Made by a program: the position numbers and the translations under genes. Shown piece after piece: positions 56,052-64,000 of a stretch of DNA of 64,000 bases. The stretch is from positions 1 to 64,000 of the forward strand of contig CAJUSO010000011.1 in assembly GCA_910588965.1 (NCBI GenBank), read 5' to 3'. The DNA is from an uncultured Lachnospiraceae bacterium (GTDB lineage Bacteria > Bacillota > Clostridia > Lachnospirales > Lachnospiraceae). Positions within the stretch are counted from its first letter, which is position 1. Every line of letters begins with the position of its first letter. The notes below the pieces were generated by a model. That model was not told the origin of the DNA. It did not search any database and worked only from the letters and a program-made list of their open reading frames with translations.

Positions 56052-56669
56052 ATGAAAGTATTAATGCTCAACGGGAGCCCGCGGCCTAACGGCAACACCT
56101 CAGTTGCCCTCCATGAAATGGAAAAAGTATTCCAAGCCGAGGGGATAGAATCTGAGATCCTGCAGGTTGGCGGCATGGATATCCGAGGCTGCATCGCCTG
56201 CGGAACCTGTTCCCAAACGGGGAAATGCGTTTTTTTGGACGCCGTAAATGAGACGGCGCCCAAATTCCAGGAGTGCAGCGGCCTGGTGGTGGGCAGCCCT
56301 GTCTACTATGCATCTGCAAATGCTACCCTGACGGCCTTTTTGACAAGGCTCTTTTACAGCGCCCATTTTGACAAATCCATGAAGGTAGGCGCAGCCGTGG
56401 TAGCCGCACGGCGCGGCGGCCTTTCCACGGCCTTTGACGGGCTGAACAAATTTTTTACGATTTCAGGGATGCCAGTCGCTTCCAGCCAATACTGGAACAG
56501 CATCCATGGCAAGCTGCCGGGGGAAGCCAGCCAAGACGCCGAGGGACTTCAGATTATGCGGACGTTGGCAAGGAACATGGCCTTTTTGATGAAGAGCATC
56601 GCCCTCGGGAAAGAAGCCTACGGCATCCCAGCCAAGGAGCCTGCCACCCCGACGGATTTCATCCGCTAA
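56052..56669 (+). CDS. NADPH-dependent FMN reductase / flavodoxin-like iron-sulfur flavoprotein
   Basis: A 205-residue flavodoxin-fold protein. The FMN phosphate loop is GSPRPNGNTS at the N-terminus, and a cysteine-rich segment, CIACGTCSQTGKC, follows, as in iron-sulfur flavoproteins and related NAD(P)H-dependent FMN reductases of anaerobes. A GSPVYYASANATLT segment completes the FMN site. It may reduce flavin, quinone or oxygen. AAAGGAGG precedes the ATG. It sits alone between topB and spoIIID. Confidence 0.9.
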   Translation: MKVLMLNGSPRPNGNTSVALHEMEKVFQAEGIESEILQVGGMDIRGCIACGTCSQTGKCVFLDAVNETAPKFQECSGLVVGSPVYYASANATLTAFLTRLFYSAHFDKSMKVGAAVVAARRGGLSTAFDGLNKFFTISGMPVASSQYWNSIHGKLPGEASQDAEGLQIMRTLARNMAFLMKSIALGKEAYGIPAKEPATPTDFIR

Positions 56670-56712
56670 AGGGGGCAAAAAGAGGGACAGCGTTTTATTA
56701 ATGCCCGGATAA

Positions 56713-56742
56713 GTCATAATCCCCAGAGTCTGTTCATACATT
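56713..56742 (+). promoter_or_regulatory. Sigma-E-type promoter of spoIIID
   Basis: GTCATAAT (56713-56720) and CATACATT (56735-56742) are spaced by 14 bases, matching the sporulation sigma-E consensus (GKCATATT and CATACAMT). In Bacillus, spoIIID is sigma-E dependent, so position and match agree. Confidence 0.8.
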
Positions 56743-56770
56743 GTAAAAAAACAGTATATGGGGAATTTCG

Positions 56771-57031
56771 TTGAAAGGTTACATAGAAGAACGGGCAGTT
56801 AATATTGCTAATTATATAATTGAGGAAAACGCGACAGTCAGGCAGACGGCAAAAAGGTTTGGGATTAGTAAAAGCACAGTACATAAGGACGTAACAGAAC
56901 GTTTGATGCAAATCAACCCAGCCCTTGCCAGCCAGGCCCGGAGGGTTTTGGATGTAAATAAATCAGAACGGCATATCCGCGGCGGGCTGGCAACCAAGGA
57001 AAAATACCTGCACCAAAGAGGCATGGGATAG
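56771..57031 (+). CDS. spoIIID: Sporulation transcriptional regulator SpoIIID
   Basis: An 86-residue DNA-binding protein that controls mother-cell genes during sporulation. The sequence is typical: a KGYIEERA start, a helix-turn-helix with TAKRFGISKSTVHKDVTERL, and KSERHIRGGLATKEKY at the end. The start codon is TTG at 56771, with a GGGG site 8 bases upstream; a nearby ATG at 56758 is in another frame. The sigma-E-type promoter directly upstream supports the call and shows that the organism can form endospores. Confidence 0.96.
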   Translation: MKGYIEERAVNIANYIIEENATVRQTAKRFGISKSTVHKDVTERLMQINPALASQARRVLDVNKSERHIRGGLATKEKYLHQRGMG

Positions 57032-57143
57032 AAAGCTTGGGATACCTGGGAAAAAGACGGCACGGGCAGCCCTGCGTCCAGGCAGGCCTGTTTGTGCCAA
57101 TGCGCAAAAAGGAATGGGTATCCCATTGGCCCTGGGGGAGGGG

Positions 57144-57917
57144 TTATCTCTGGGGATGGGGCAGGTGCATTTCCCTTAAAAGGAACAAGAGGGAACCAAC
57201 AAAAAGGAAGATGCTGATTATCTGGGAAGTGGATAGGCCGGCAATCATGCCGCGTGCCTGGTCATACCGCATATATTCAAGGAAAAAGCGGGCAATGGAG
57301 TAGGCTGCCAAATATACCCACACGCTCATATATCCTTTTAACCGCCGGCTGAAGGCTACCAGGCAGATGCCGATGGTAAATTCAAAAAGCGCTTCTGCAA
57401 GCTGTACCGGAAAAAGAGGGGTCTGGTTTGGGGCAAAGGCAGATTGGGTATAGGTGACGGAAAAAGGCCCGGTGTAAGGCCGCCCATAACAGCATCCTAC
57501 CAGGAAGCACCCAATCCTGCCGAAAGCGTGCGCAATAGGCAGGCAGCCGATACATGGCTGGACATATGCCGATACAGGGATATGGAGTTTTTTCTGGCAA
57601 AACAGCAAAGTGGGAAGGGCAGCGGTAACGCCGCCTAAAAAAACAAATCCCCCGCTCATGAGGGCGCTGATATAAACAGGATCTTGCAGCCTGGAAAAAT
57701 CTATATCTGGGAAGGAAACAGCCAGATATAATATTTTGGCGCCCAAAATCCCAGATAGGCCGGAAATAGAGCATAGGATAATGAAATAATCCAAAACCAG
57801 CCCAAACCGCTTTATCTGCAGATAGGCAAAAAAAGAGCCGGCCAAAAGCCCAAGGACAATCATTAGGCCATAATAAGCAATAAAATGGCCAAAAAAATAA
57901 AAACCAATCTCACCCAT
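57144..57917 (-). CDS. lgt: Prolipoprotein diacylglyceryl transferase family protein
   Basis: A 257-residue membrane protein with about seven hydrophobic segments. The Lgt signature is present as GRIGCFLVGCCYGRPY; this GCF/GCCYG form is found in Firmicutes paralogues and differs from the E. coli-type motif. The classical enzyme transfers a diacylglyceryl group to the lipobox cysteine of lipoproteins, such as the binding protein encoded at 3205. Whether this copy is the main enzyme or a paralogue with another acceptor cannot be settled here. ATG 57917 follows AAAGG on the minus strand; the frame is open further but without a site. Confidence 0.85.
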   Translation of the reverse strand: MGEIGFYFFGHFIAYYGLMIVLGLLAGSFFAYLQIKRFGLVLDYFIILCSISGLSGILGAKILYLAVSFPDIDFSRLQDPVYISALMSGGFVFLGGVTAALPTLLFCQKKLHIPVSAYVQPCIGCLPIAHAFGRIGCFLVGCCYGRPYTGPFSVTYTQSAFAPNQTPLFPVQLAEALFEFTIGICLVAFSRRLKGYMSVWVYLAAYSIARFFLEYMRYDQARGMIAGLSTSQIISIFLFVGSLLFLLREMHLPHPQR

Positions 57918-57988
57918 AAGAAACCTTTCTAATGAGGGAAAGCGATGACAAGTTTCCATGTCATCGCTTCTGTATGATATCTGGCGTA

Positions 57989-58243
57989 TTATAGGGACGC
58001 CAGGCCGCCAATACATGCTACACAGGCAATATAGAATAACAGGCACAGAATCGTTCCGACAATGGAGCAAACCAAGCCGGCGGTTGCCATCCCCCTTTTC
58101 TCAGGCGGGGCGGTGCTCCTCCCGATTGCGCCAAGGATAATACCGATAATGCCTACGACTGCGCCGGCCCATCCTAATATCCCGATGCTAAATACGCCAA
58201 TTATAATTGCAATGATGCCTAAAACCAATGATGCAATTCCCAT
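57989..58243 (-). CDS. Small hydrophobic membrane protein (DUF4190-like)
   Basis: An 84-residue protein with two long hydrophobic segments (residues 2-42 and 53-82) joined by a short polar loop with STAPPEKRG. It resembles the small DUF4190-type membrane proteins often found in Firmicutes. The role is unknown. GGAGGG lies directly before the ATG, and a good promoter occurs about 80 bases upstream on the minus strand. Confidence 0.75.
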   Translation of the reverse strand: MGIASLVLGIIAIIIGVFSIGILGWAGAVVGIIGIILGAIGRSTAPPEKRGMATAGLVCSIVGTILCLLFYIACVACIGGLASL

Positions 58244-58318
58244 GCTTACCCTCCTTTCTTTCCTCCAAAAACATATTTTGCTATGTAGATGAAATGGGTT
58301 TACCCCATTCAGTTTTTT

Positions 58319-58347
58319 ATTATAATATAACGGCTCTGTTTTGTCTA
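58319..58347 (-). promoter_or_regulatory. Promoter of the small membrane protein gene
   Basis: TAGACA (58342-58347) and TATAAT (58319-58324) on the minus strand with a 17-base spacer. It may also transcribe lgt downstream. Confidence 0.65.
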
Positions 58348-58429
58348 TGTTTTGGGTATATTGTATATAATATTTTACCTGATGATAAAAAAGATAAAAT
58401 ATATCAATAAAACTGATTAAAATTATCAC

Positions 58430-58459
58430 TATACAAGGGAAACAAACTATGGTAAGATT
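58430..58459 (+). promoter_or_regulatory. Candidate promoter of the T-box leuA transcript
   Basis: TAAGAT (58454-58459) is preceded by a TG dinucleotide (extended -10), with TATACA (58430-58435) as a weak -35 and an 18-base spacer. It lies just before the T-box leader. Confidence 0.4.
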
Positions 58460-58474
58460 AAACCCGTAAATGCG

Positions 58475-58760
58475 ATGAAAAGGAATAGTAGCTGCAAAGG
58501 AACTTACAGAGAGCCATTGGCGGTGGGAAATGGCAGGGGCGGTGCAGTGAACTGGCCTTGGAGCTTCTTGGCTGAACTGGTTCCCAGCAGGGTTCCCATA
58601 AGCCGGGACGGGGTCTCCCGTTACAGGGATAGGCGTAGATGCGCCGATAAGTGCATGTAAATGAAATACATGAAGTAGAGTGGTACCGCGCAGGGTATTT
58701 TTATCTTTCGTCTCTATTATCCGTCAGGGGTAATGGGAATGGAAGTTTTTTTATATTATA
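58475..58760 (+). ncRNA. T-box leader (leucine-responsive)
   Basis: The leader holds the T-box motif AGAGTGGTACCGCG at 58677-58690, a 5' AGGAATAGTA and an AGAGAGCC block in stem I, and a downstream CGTCTCT that can pair with the AGAG of the T-box in the antiterminator. A competing hairpin, ATTATCC with GGGGTAAT, is followed by a T run at 58746-58752. On the 3' side of the stem-I internal loop the codon-like triplet after GAA is CTG, a leucine codon, fitting the downstream 2-isopropylmalate synthase. When leucyl-tRNA is uncharged the leader should read through into leuA. Specifier position is my reading of the pairing and is less certain than the T-box itself. Confidence 0.88.
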
Positions 58761-58814
58761 AGGATTTTTCGCGCCCTTAAATATCTTGCAGCAGAATTAG
58801 GGAGGGATTAGGAC

Positions 58815-60815
58815 ATGGAGAACTATGGAAAATACGAGAGGCAATATTTTATGCCCCCAGAAGTAACCTATGACTGGGTAAAAAAAGAGTACATCACATC
58901 ACCGCCGGTATGGTGCAGCGTTGATTTGCGGGATGGGAACCAGGCCTTGATTGAGCCTATGAGCCTGGAAGAGAAGCTGGAGTTTTTCCAGTTGTTGGTA
59001 GATGTGGGCTTTAAGGAAATTGAAGTGGGGTTCCCGGCAGCTTCAGAAACGGAATATAATTTTATGCGGGCGCTGATTGACCGGGATATGATACCAGATG
59101 ACGTGACGGTACAGGTGCTGACCCAGGCCAGGGAGCATATTATCCGCAAGACCTTTGAGGCTGTAGAAGGCGCCCCCCATGCAGTGGTGCACCTCTATAA
59201 CTCCACCTCTGTGGCACAGAGGGAGCAGGTGTTTAAGAAGGGCAAGGAGGAAATTAAGCAGATTGCCGTGGACGGCGCAAAACTGCTGAAAAAGCTGGCT
59301 GAAGAGACAGAAGGCAATTTTACCTTTGAATACAGCCCGGAGAGTTTCTCCGGCACGGAGGTGGATTATGCGCTGGATGTATGCAACGCTGTCCTTGACG
59401 TATGGAAGCCTGGCCCAGGCAGTAAGGCTATCATCAATCTGCCCACTACCGTGGAAAACGCCATGCCCCATATTTTCGCAGGGCAGGTAGAATACATGAG
59501 CAAGCATATGAAATACCGGGAGCATGTAGTGCTGTCACTGCACCCGCACAATGACAGGGGCGTAGGCATCTGCGATGCGGAATTTGGCATACTGGCAGGG
59601 GCAGACAGGATTGAGGGGACCCTGTTTGGGAATGGGGAACGCACCGGGAACGTGGATATCGTGACCCTTGCCATGAATATGTTTTCCCATGGGGTAGACC
59701 CTAAGCTGGATTTCAGCAATATGTCCAAGATTGCAGAGACCTATGAACGGTGCACCCGCATGCAGGTATCCCCCAGGCAGCCCTATGCCGGCGAGCTTGT
59801 GTTTACGGCATTTTCCGGATCCCATCAGGATGCCATCGCTAAGGGCATGGCCTGCCGGGATAAGAATCCAGAAGGCGCCTGGACGGTGCCGTACCTGCCC
59901 ATTGACCCCAAAGATGTGGGGCGTACTTACGATTCAGATGTCATCCGCATCAACAGCCAGTCCGGCAAAGGCGGCGTGGGCTATATCCTGAAACAGAATT
60001 ATGGGATTACCATCCCGGATAAAATGAAGGAAGAGGTAGGCTATATGGTTAAGGGCGTGTCAGACCGCCGCCATATGGAACTGTCCCCGCAGCTGATATA
60101 CCAGATTTTTGAAGAGCACTATGTGGGCTGCATGCCTTATTTCCAAATCCCGGAATGCCATTTCCGCCAGAAAGACGGGATCCTGGCAGAGGCAGTGATT
60201 TCCCATGGCGGCCAAGTGCGCAGCGTCGCAGGGAATGGGAATGGGCGCCTGGACGCTGTCAGCAACGCCTTAAAGCAGTATTTCAACATTAGCTATGAAC
60301 TGTCCGTATATGAGGAGCATTCCCTGTCCAAGGGATCTTCTGCAAAGGCCATGTCCTATGTGGGGATTTCCTGTAACAACCGCCTGTATTGGGGCGTTGG
60401 GATTGATGAGGATATCATCAAGTCATCCATTGAGGCCTTGTGCGTGGCCGTGAATAAGCTAGAGCAGATCCAGCAGGACAGCCATTGCCGGGATGAGAGG
60501 CTGAATGAGATTATGAATTATATCCAGGAGCATTACCTGGGCGTGACTTTGGATGCCCTTGCAGAGAAGATGCATCTGTCAAAGCCTTACCTCTCCAAGT
60601 ACATCAAAGAGAAATCAGGGAAGACTTTTGGCGAGATTGTCAAAAACGTACGGATGAAGAAGGCACGGACGCTGCTGAAAAACAGCAGCATGACGGTGGA
60701 GAACATTGCAGAGAGCGTAGGATACCAGAATGTAGAGCATTTTAACCGTCTATTTAAGAAAAAATATGAATTAACGCCGGTGCAGTACAGGAACCGTGCA
60801 CAGGGCAGGAAATAA
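58815..60815 (+). CDS. leuA: 2-isopropylmalate synthase fused to AraC-type DNA-binding domain
   Basis: A 666-residue protein, about 100 residues longer than usual. Residues about 1-420 form the LeuA catalytic barrel (VDLRDGNQALIEPMS, HPHNDRGVGI and the GERTGNVD motif) and about 430-545 the C-terminal regulatory domain. From residue 562 to 664 the frame continues without interruption into an AraC/XylS-type double helix-turn-helix, with ALAEKMHLSKPYLSKYIKEK and SVGYQNVEHFNRLFKKKYEL followed by TPVQYRNR. The enzyme condenses acetyl-CoA and 2-ketoisovalerate in leucine synthesis. The fused domain suggests that the protein also binds DNA, perhaps with leucine as signal through the regulatory domain. 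ATG follows GGGAGGG. leuB, leuC and leuD are not in the window. Confidence 0.93.
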   Translation: MENYGKYERQYFMPPEVTYDWVKKEYITSPPVWCSVDLRDGNQALIEPMSLEEKLEFFQLLVDVGFKEIEVGFPAASETEYNFMRALIDRDMIPDDVTVQVLTQAREHIIRKTFEAVEGAPHAVVHLYNSTSVAQREQVFKKGKEEIKQIAVDGAKLLKKLAEETEGNFTFEYSPESFSGTEVDYALDVCNAVLDVWKPGPGSKAIINLPTTVENAMPHIFAGQVEYMSKHMKYREHVVLSLHPHNDRGVGICDAEFGILAGADRIEGTLFGNGERTGNVDIVTLAMNMFSHGVDPKLDFSNMSKIAETYERCTRMQVSPRQPYAGELVFTAFSGSHQDAIAKGMACRDKNPEGAWTVPYLPIDPKDVGRTYDSDVIRINSQSGKGGVGYILKQNYGITIPDKMKEEVGYMVKGVSDRRHMELSPQLIYQIFEEHYVGCMPYFQIPECHFRQKDGILAEAVISHGGQVRSVAGNGNGRLDAVSNALKQYFNISYELSVYEEHSLSKGSSAKAMSYVGISCNNRLYWGVGIDEDIIKSSIEALCVAVNKLEQIQQDSHCRDERLNEIMNYIQEHYLGVTLDALAEKMHLSKPYLSKYIKEKSGKTFGEIVKNVRMKKARTLLKNSSMTVENIAESVGYQNVEHFNRLFKKKYELTPVQYRNRAQGRK

Positions 60816-60819
60816 GGCA

Positions 60820-60861
60820 GGGGCAAATCTGTTTCTATCGCGCAGGTTTGCCCCCTTTTTA
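60820..60861 (+). terminator. Terminator of leuA
   Basis: GGGGCAAATCTG (60820-60831) pairs with CAGGTTTGCCCC (60843-60854, one mismatch), followed by TTTTT at 60856-60860. Confidence 0.9.
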
Positions 60862-61049
60862 TCGGTAAATTGACTTCCCTTCCGGAAGGATGTACTTCTT
60901 GCGCAAAAGGAAAGGGGCATATCCGGGGAATAGGCTTGGAAGAATTGGGAAACATAATACCGTAAGGATAGACAGCCCTGTATTGGCCTGGCAAAATGCA
61001 GGAATCCATGATGGGCCTAGAATCTCGGAGGGAAAGGAAGCAAAAGAGT

Positions 61050-61703
61050 ATGAAGACGATAGAAGAACGGTTTTACCAATATGCGGTAGTCCCAGTGGTG
61101 GCCTTGGAGGATTCCAAGGACGCCCTCCCCTTAGCGGAGGCCTTGGAAGAGGGCGGCCTTCCCTGTGCGGAAATTACATTCCGGACAGAGGCGGCGGAAG
61201 AGTCCATCCGGCTGATTGCAGGCAAACGGCCGGACATGCTGGTGGGTGCAGGGACAGTCCTGTCTGTGGAGCAGGCGGACAAGGCGGTCAAGGCAGGGGC
61301 AAAATTCATTGTAAGCCCAGGCTTTGACCCGGAAGTGGTAGATCACTGCCTGGAAAGGGGAATCCCCGTATATCCGGGCTGCGTTACGCCTACAGAGGTA
61401 GCCCAGGCAGTGAAGCGCGGCCTTAGGGTCATAAAATTCTTCCCGGCAGAACAGGCAGGAGGCGTCCCCATGATGCAGGCCCTGGCGGCTCCCTACCGCT
61501 CTGTCAAGTTTATGCCCACGGGCGGGATCGGTACAAAAAACCTGAGGGATTACCTGTCCTTTGGCAAGGTGCTCTGCTGCGGCGGTACGTGGATGGTAAA
61601 GGAAAGCCTAATCCAGGACGGGGATTTTAAGGAAATCCGCAGGCTGGCAGGGGAAGCCGTGCAACTGGCTGCTTCCATCCGGACAAAGCCAGGTACCCCG
61701 TAG
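61050..61703 (+). CDS. eda: KDPG/KHG aldolase
   Basis: A 217-residue class I aldolase that cleaves 2-keto-3-deoxy-6-phosphogluconate or 2-keto-4-hydroxyglutarate to pyruvate and glyceraldehyde-3-phosphate or glyoxylate. Seen are PVVALEDSKDALPLAEALE, EITFRTEAA with the catalytic Glu, YPGCVTPTE, the Schiff-base lysine in RVIKFFPAEQAGG and MPTGGI. ATG 61050 follows GGAGGGAAAGG. The gene stands alone after the leuA terminator, with no gluconate or uronate genes beside it in the window. Confidence 0.93.
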   Translation: MKTIEERFYQYAVVPVVALEDSKDALPLAEALEEGGLPCAEITFRTEAAEESIRLIAGKRPDMLVGAGTVLSVEQADKAVKAGAKFIVSPGFDPEVVDHCLERGIPVYPGCVTPTEVAQAVKRGLRVIKFFPAEQAGGVPMMQALAAPYRSVKFMPTGGIGTKNLRDYLSFGKVLCCGGTWMVKESLIQDGDFKEIRRLAGEAVQLAASIRTKPGTP

Positions 61704-61723
61704 CAAGCGCTTAACTTGGCCTA

Positions 61724-61802
61724 GCCCGTTCTTTCTGCCCTAAGGGGCGGGGGTTGCACCCAAAGGATACTTACCCTTGCGGTATCCGACAAATACCCGC
61801 GC
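61724..61802 (-). repeat. Dispersed intergenic repeat, copy c
   Basis: Read on the minus strand it matches copy b in two blocks (24 of 29 and 19 of 23 bases), with the same order and a short insertion between. It lies just downstream of the MATE gene (stop at 61853) on the same strand. Copies b and c both lie past the 3' end of a gene in the same orientation. Confidence 0.6.
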
Positions 61803-61852
61803 AGGCGCGGCTGCGTGGGCTTTTGCCTGCGGGAATAAGAGGATGGGCCGGG

Positions 61853-63190
61853 TTATCCCAGGGTAGGGAACTGTCTAAGCCGTTTCCTGTAAAAGTAGAT
61901 GGAAAGGCACATTGCAATAGACCAGCTAATGGGCCAGGCGCACCAAATCCCAGTGGCGGATCCCATCCATCCAGACAGCACAAAAGACAGGATTACCCGC
62001 AGGCCCAGGTCTAAGAAGGTGGCCGCCATGAATTGGCCCATGGCGCCCACCCCACGGAGGATGCCGTCTGCCACCAGCTTTGCCGACACAACGAAATAAA
62101 AAGGCGACAGGATCCACAAAAACTCCTGCCCTGTCAGGAGGGCCGTCCCAGATTCCTGGTTAAGGAATAAAAGCAGCAGGTATTTCCCAGCCCAAAGGTA
62201 AAAGATACAAAAAGGGATGCACAGCCCCCACACCAGCCAAAGCCCCGCCTGGAAGCATTCCTTTATCCGCCCGTATTTTTGCGCCCCTAGGTTCTGGGCA
62301 GAAAAATTAGAAATGCCATTCCCAATGGTAGTAAAAGAGGTAATCACCAGGTTATTCAGCTTTACGGCGGCAGAATACCCGGCAGCCACGCTTATCCCGA
62401 AGCTGTTGATGCAGCCCTGTATGACCATATTCCCGACGGAAATAAAGGATTGCTGCAGGATGCTGGGGATGGCGATGGCGGCGATTTTCTGGAGCAGCCC
62501 CCAGGAGAACAGGCAGGGCCGCCCCGGGGTATGGATGCTGCCCAGCCGCTTTAGGACCAGCGCCACGGACACCAGGCAGCTTACCCCCTGGCAGAGGAAG
62601 GTAGCCCATGCGACGCCGGCAATGCCCATGGAAAACGCTTTTACAAACAGGATGTCCGCCAAAATGTTTGCGCTGGATGATACGGCCAAGAAGAGGAACG
62701 GCGTCTTGGAATCCCCTAAGGCAGAAAATATGCCGGTGGCAATATTATAGAAAAACAAGAAGGGGAGCCCCCATATGTAAATCCGCAGGTAAAGGGAAGC
62801 GTCCGCCATGATTTCCGGCTGGGTGTTCATAAGGCGCAGCAGCGTGCCGCAGGACAGCAGGCCGATGGCAACGAGGGCGGCGCATAAAACCCCTCCGGCG
62901 ATTAGGGCCGTAGAGACAGAGGATTTCATCGTACGGTAATCCTTTGCCCCAAAAAGCTGGGATACAATGACGGAACAGCCGATATTGCACCCAAAGGCGA
63001 AGGCGATAAAGATTAGCGTGATATTATAGCTGTTCCCCACGGCGGCAAGGGCATTCTCACCAATATATTTGCCGGCCACCAGGGAATCTGCGATGTTATA
63101 GAGCTGCTGGAAGACGATGCTCCCAAACATAGGCATGCAAAAGGCCCAAAGGGCTTTTTGGGGGTTTCCTTGCGTTAAGTCTTTATTCAT
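61853..63190 (-). CDS. MATE family efflux transporter
   Basis: A 445-residue, twelve-helix transporter that exports drugs or metabolites in exchange for Na+ or H+. The N-terminus (TQGNPQKALWAFCMPM) and the repeated two-half layout with FQQLYNIADSLVAGKYIGE near residue 30 identify the NorM/DinF-like MATE group. Start ATG 63190 follows GAAGGATGG; the open frame continues upstream but without a site. It is divergent from the LysR gene, a likely regulator. Confidence 0.92.
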   Translation of the reverse strand: MNKDLTQGNPQKALWAFCMPMFGSIVFQQLYNIADSLVAGKYIGENALAAVGNSYNITLIFIAFAFGCNIGCSVIVSQLFGAKDYRTMKSSVSTALIAGGVLCAALVAIGLLSCGTLLRLMNTQPEIMADASLYLRIYIWGLPFLFFYNIATGIFSALGDSKTPFLFLAVSSSANILADILFVKAFSMGIAGVAWATFLCQGVSCLVSVALVLKRLGSIHTPGRPCLFSWGLLQKIAAIAIPSILQQSFISVGNMVIQGCINSFGISVAAGYSAAVKLNNLVITSFTTIGNGISNFSAQNLGAQKYGRIKECFQAGLWLVWGLCIPFCIFYLWAGKYLLLLFLNQESGTALLTGQEFLWILSPFYFVVSAKLVADGILRGVGAMGQFMAATFLDLGLRVILSFVLSGWMGSATGIWCAWPISWSIAMCLSIYFYRKRLRQFPTLG

Positions 63191-63287
63191 GATAATCCAT
63201 CCTTCCGAAACCATGTCCCCACGGGACCTGCAGCATGGCACAGCTGCCGTGGGCTGTAATTTTTTCTTTACATTTCTCCAGAACTGT

Positions 63288-63316
63288 ATTATACTCTCTA
63301 TCACACAATATGAAAA
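63288..63316 (-). promoter_or_regulatory. Candidate promoter of the MATE gene
   Basis: On the minus strand TATAAT (63288-63293) is preceded at 17 bases by TTTTCA, a moderate -35. It lies in the divergent region shared with the LysR gene. Confidence 0.4.
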
Positions 63317-63351
63317 ATACATATATAATATAGAAAGGATATCATATACAT

Positions 63352-64000
63352 ATGGATATAAACTTTGAATATTACAAAATCTTCTACTATGTGGCCAAGT
63401 ACCGGAACATGACAAAAGCTGCCGCCCTGTTAGGGAGCAACCAGCCCAATATTACCCGCGTCATAAAATTGCTGGAAGCCCAGTTAGGCTGCCAGCTTAT
63501 GGTGCGGAAGCCCAGGGGCATCTGCCTGACAGAGGAAGGGGAGATGCTGTACTCCCATGTAGAGGTTGCCTGCCAGCATTTTTTCAATGCCCAAAAGGAA
63601 CTGGGCAGGCATGGCACGCAGGCAGTCCGGACCATAGAGATTGGCGTGACGGAGACGGCGCTCCATCTGTTCCTGTTGGATGCAATGCAGGACTTCCGGA
63701 AGGAGTACCCGCAGATGAGAATTAAAATCCACAACCATGCCACCCCGGAAATCTTAAACTTCTTATCCAGCGGGAAATTAGAGTTTGCCGTGGCTACTAC
63801 CCCCATCCTGCCTCCCCATGGCTTCTTTTGCGAACCAGTTCTGGAGTTTCAGGAAATACTGGTGGGCGGGGTAAAATATGGCTTCTTGTGCGGCGGGGCT
63901 GTGGGGCTGGAAGAACTTATGGCGTATTCCTGGGTCGGTTTGGGAAAAGGCACATCCACATATGATTTCTACAGGGATTTCTTCTTAAAGCATAACTTGG
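63352..64000 (+). CDS. LysR family transcriptional regulator (3' end outside window)
   Basis: The first 216 residues of a LysR-type regulator run to the window end. The N-terminal winged helix (YYVAKYRNMTKAAALLGS, then NITRVIKLLEAQLGCQLMVR) and the start of the effector domain (TIEIGVTETALHLFLLDAM) are clear. ATG 63352 follows AGAAAGG at 63332-63338. It is divergent from the MATE gene 161 bases away, so it may control that transporter in response to a small molecule. Confidence 0.9.
   Translation, partial: MDINFEYYKIFYYVAKYRNMTKAAALLGSNQPNITRVIKLLEAQLGCQLMVRKPRGICLTEEGEMLYSHVEVACQHFFNAQKELGRHGTQAVRTIEIGVTETALHLFLLDAMQDFRKEYPQMRIKIHNHATPEILNFLSSGKLEFAVATTPILPPHGFFCEPVLEFQEILVGGVKYGFLCGGAVGLEELMAYSWVGLGKGTSTYDFYRDFFLKHNL

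Overview
The window looks like a chromosomal segment from an anaerobic, spore-forming gut Clostridium, most likely Lachnospiraceae-like. The support is a SpoIIID gene with a sigma-E-type promoter, a large pyruvate:ferredoxin oxidoreductase, a T-box leader on leuA, several AraC-type regulators, an ABC-plus-glycosidase sugar locus, strong AGGAGG ribosome sites and a fairly balanced base composition. The genus cannot be fixed from the sequence alone.

Layout. 1-2.6 kb: the end of a tRNA-Pro gene and a membrane-anchored L,D-transpeptidase. 3.2-13 kb: a beta-galactoside/galactan locus with a lipoprotein binding protein, two permeases, a GH2 beta-galactosidase, an uncharacterised protein, a small zinc-ribbon protein and a GH53 galactanase homologue in which both catalytic glutamates are glycine. 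13-18 kb: two aminotransferases (one HisC), a DUF368 (PopT-type) transporter and GlyA. 18-25.5 kb: on the minus strand a chemotaxis receptor and an ABC-F ATPase, then PFOR. 25.9-31.5 kb: an AAA/PD-(D/E)XK protein, a three-gene ABC exporter followed by a decayed ABC-ATPase fragment, and DeoC. 31.8-40 kb: two secreted proteins flanking a MarR-regulated heterodimeric ABC exporter. 40.2-43.4 kb: an AT-rich minus-strand three-gene island (DUF262 protein, AAA ATPase with a DUF3696-like C-terminus, unknown protein), the best candidate for a defence system. 43.7-47.9 kb: an ECF sigma factor with a membrane beta-propeller protein, then HisJ and a DNA-deoxyinosine glycosylase. 48-53.7 kb: AraC regulator, GH36 alpha-galactosidase, DnaQ-like exonuclease and GH3 N-acetylhexosaminidase. 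53.7-58.3 kb: topoisomerase III, a flavoprotein, SpoIIID, Lgt and a small membrane protein. 58.4-64 kb: T-box, a 2-isopropylmalate synthase fused to an AraC-type DNA-binding domain, a KDPG/KHG aldolase, a MATE transporter and the start of a LysR regulator.

How the genes work together. The 3.2-13 kb genes form a coherent import-and-cleave pathway for galactose-containing oligosaccharides, and the GH36/AraC pair at 48-51 kb adds alpha-galactosides. HisC and HisJ are separated but belong to histidine synthesis; LeuA is leucine-controlled by its leader and may have a second regulatory role through its fused domain. The strongest items for follow-up are the LeuA-AraC fusion, the GH53 homologue lacking both glutamates, the AT-rich three-gene island, and a dispersed repeat found in three intergenic copies.
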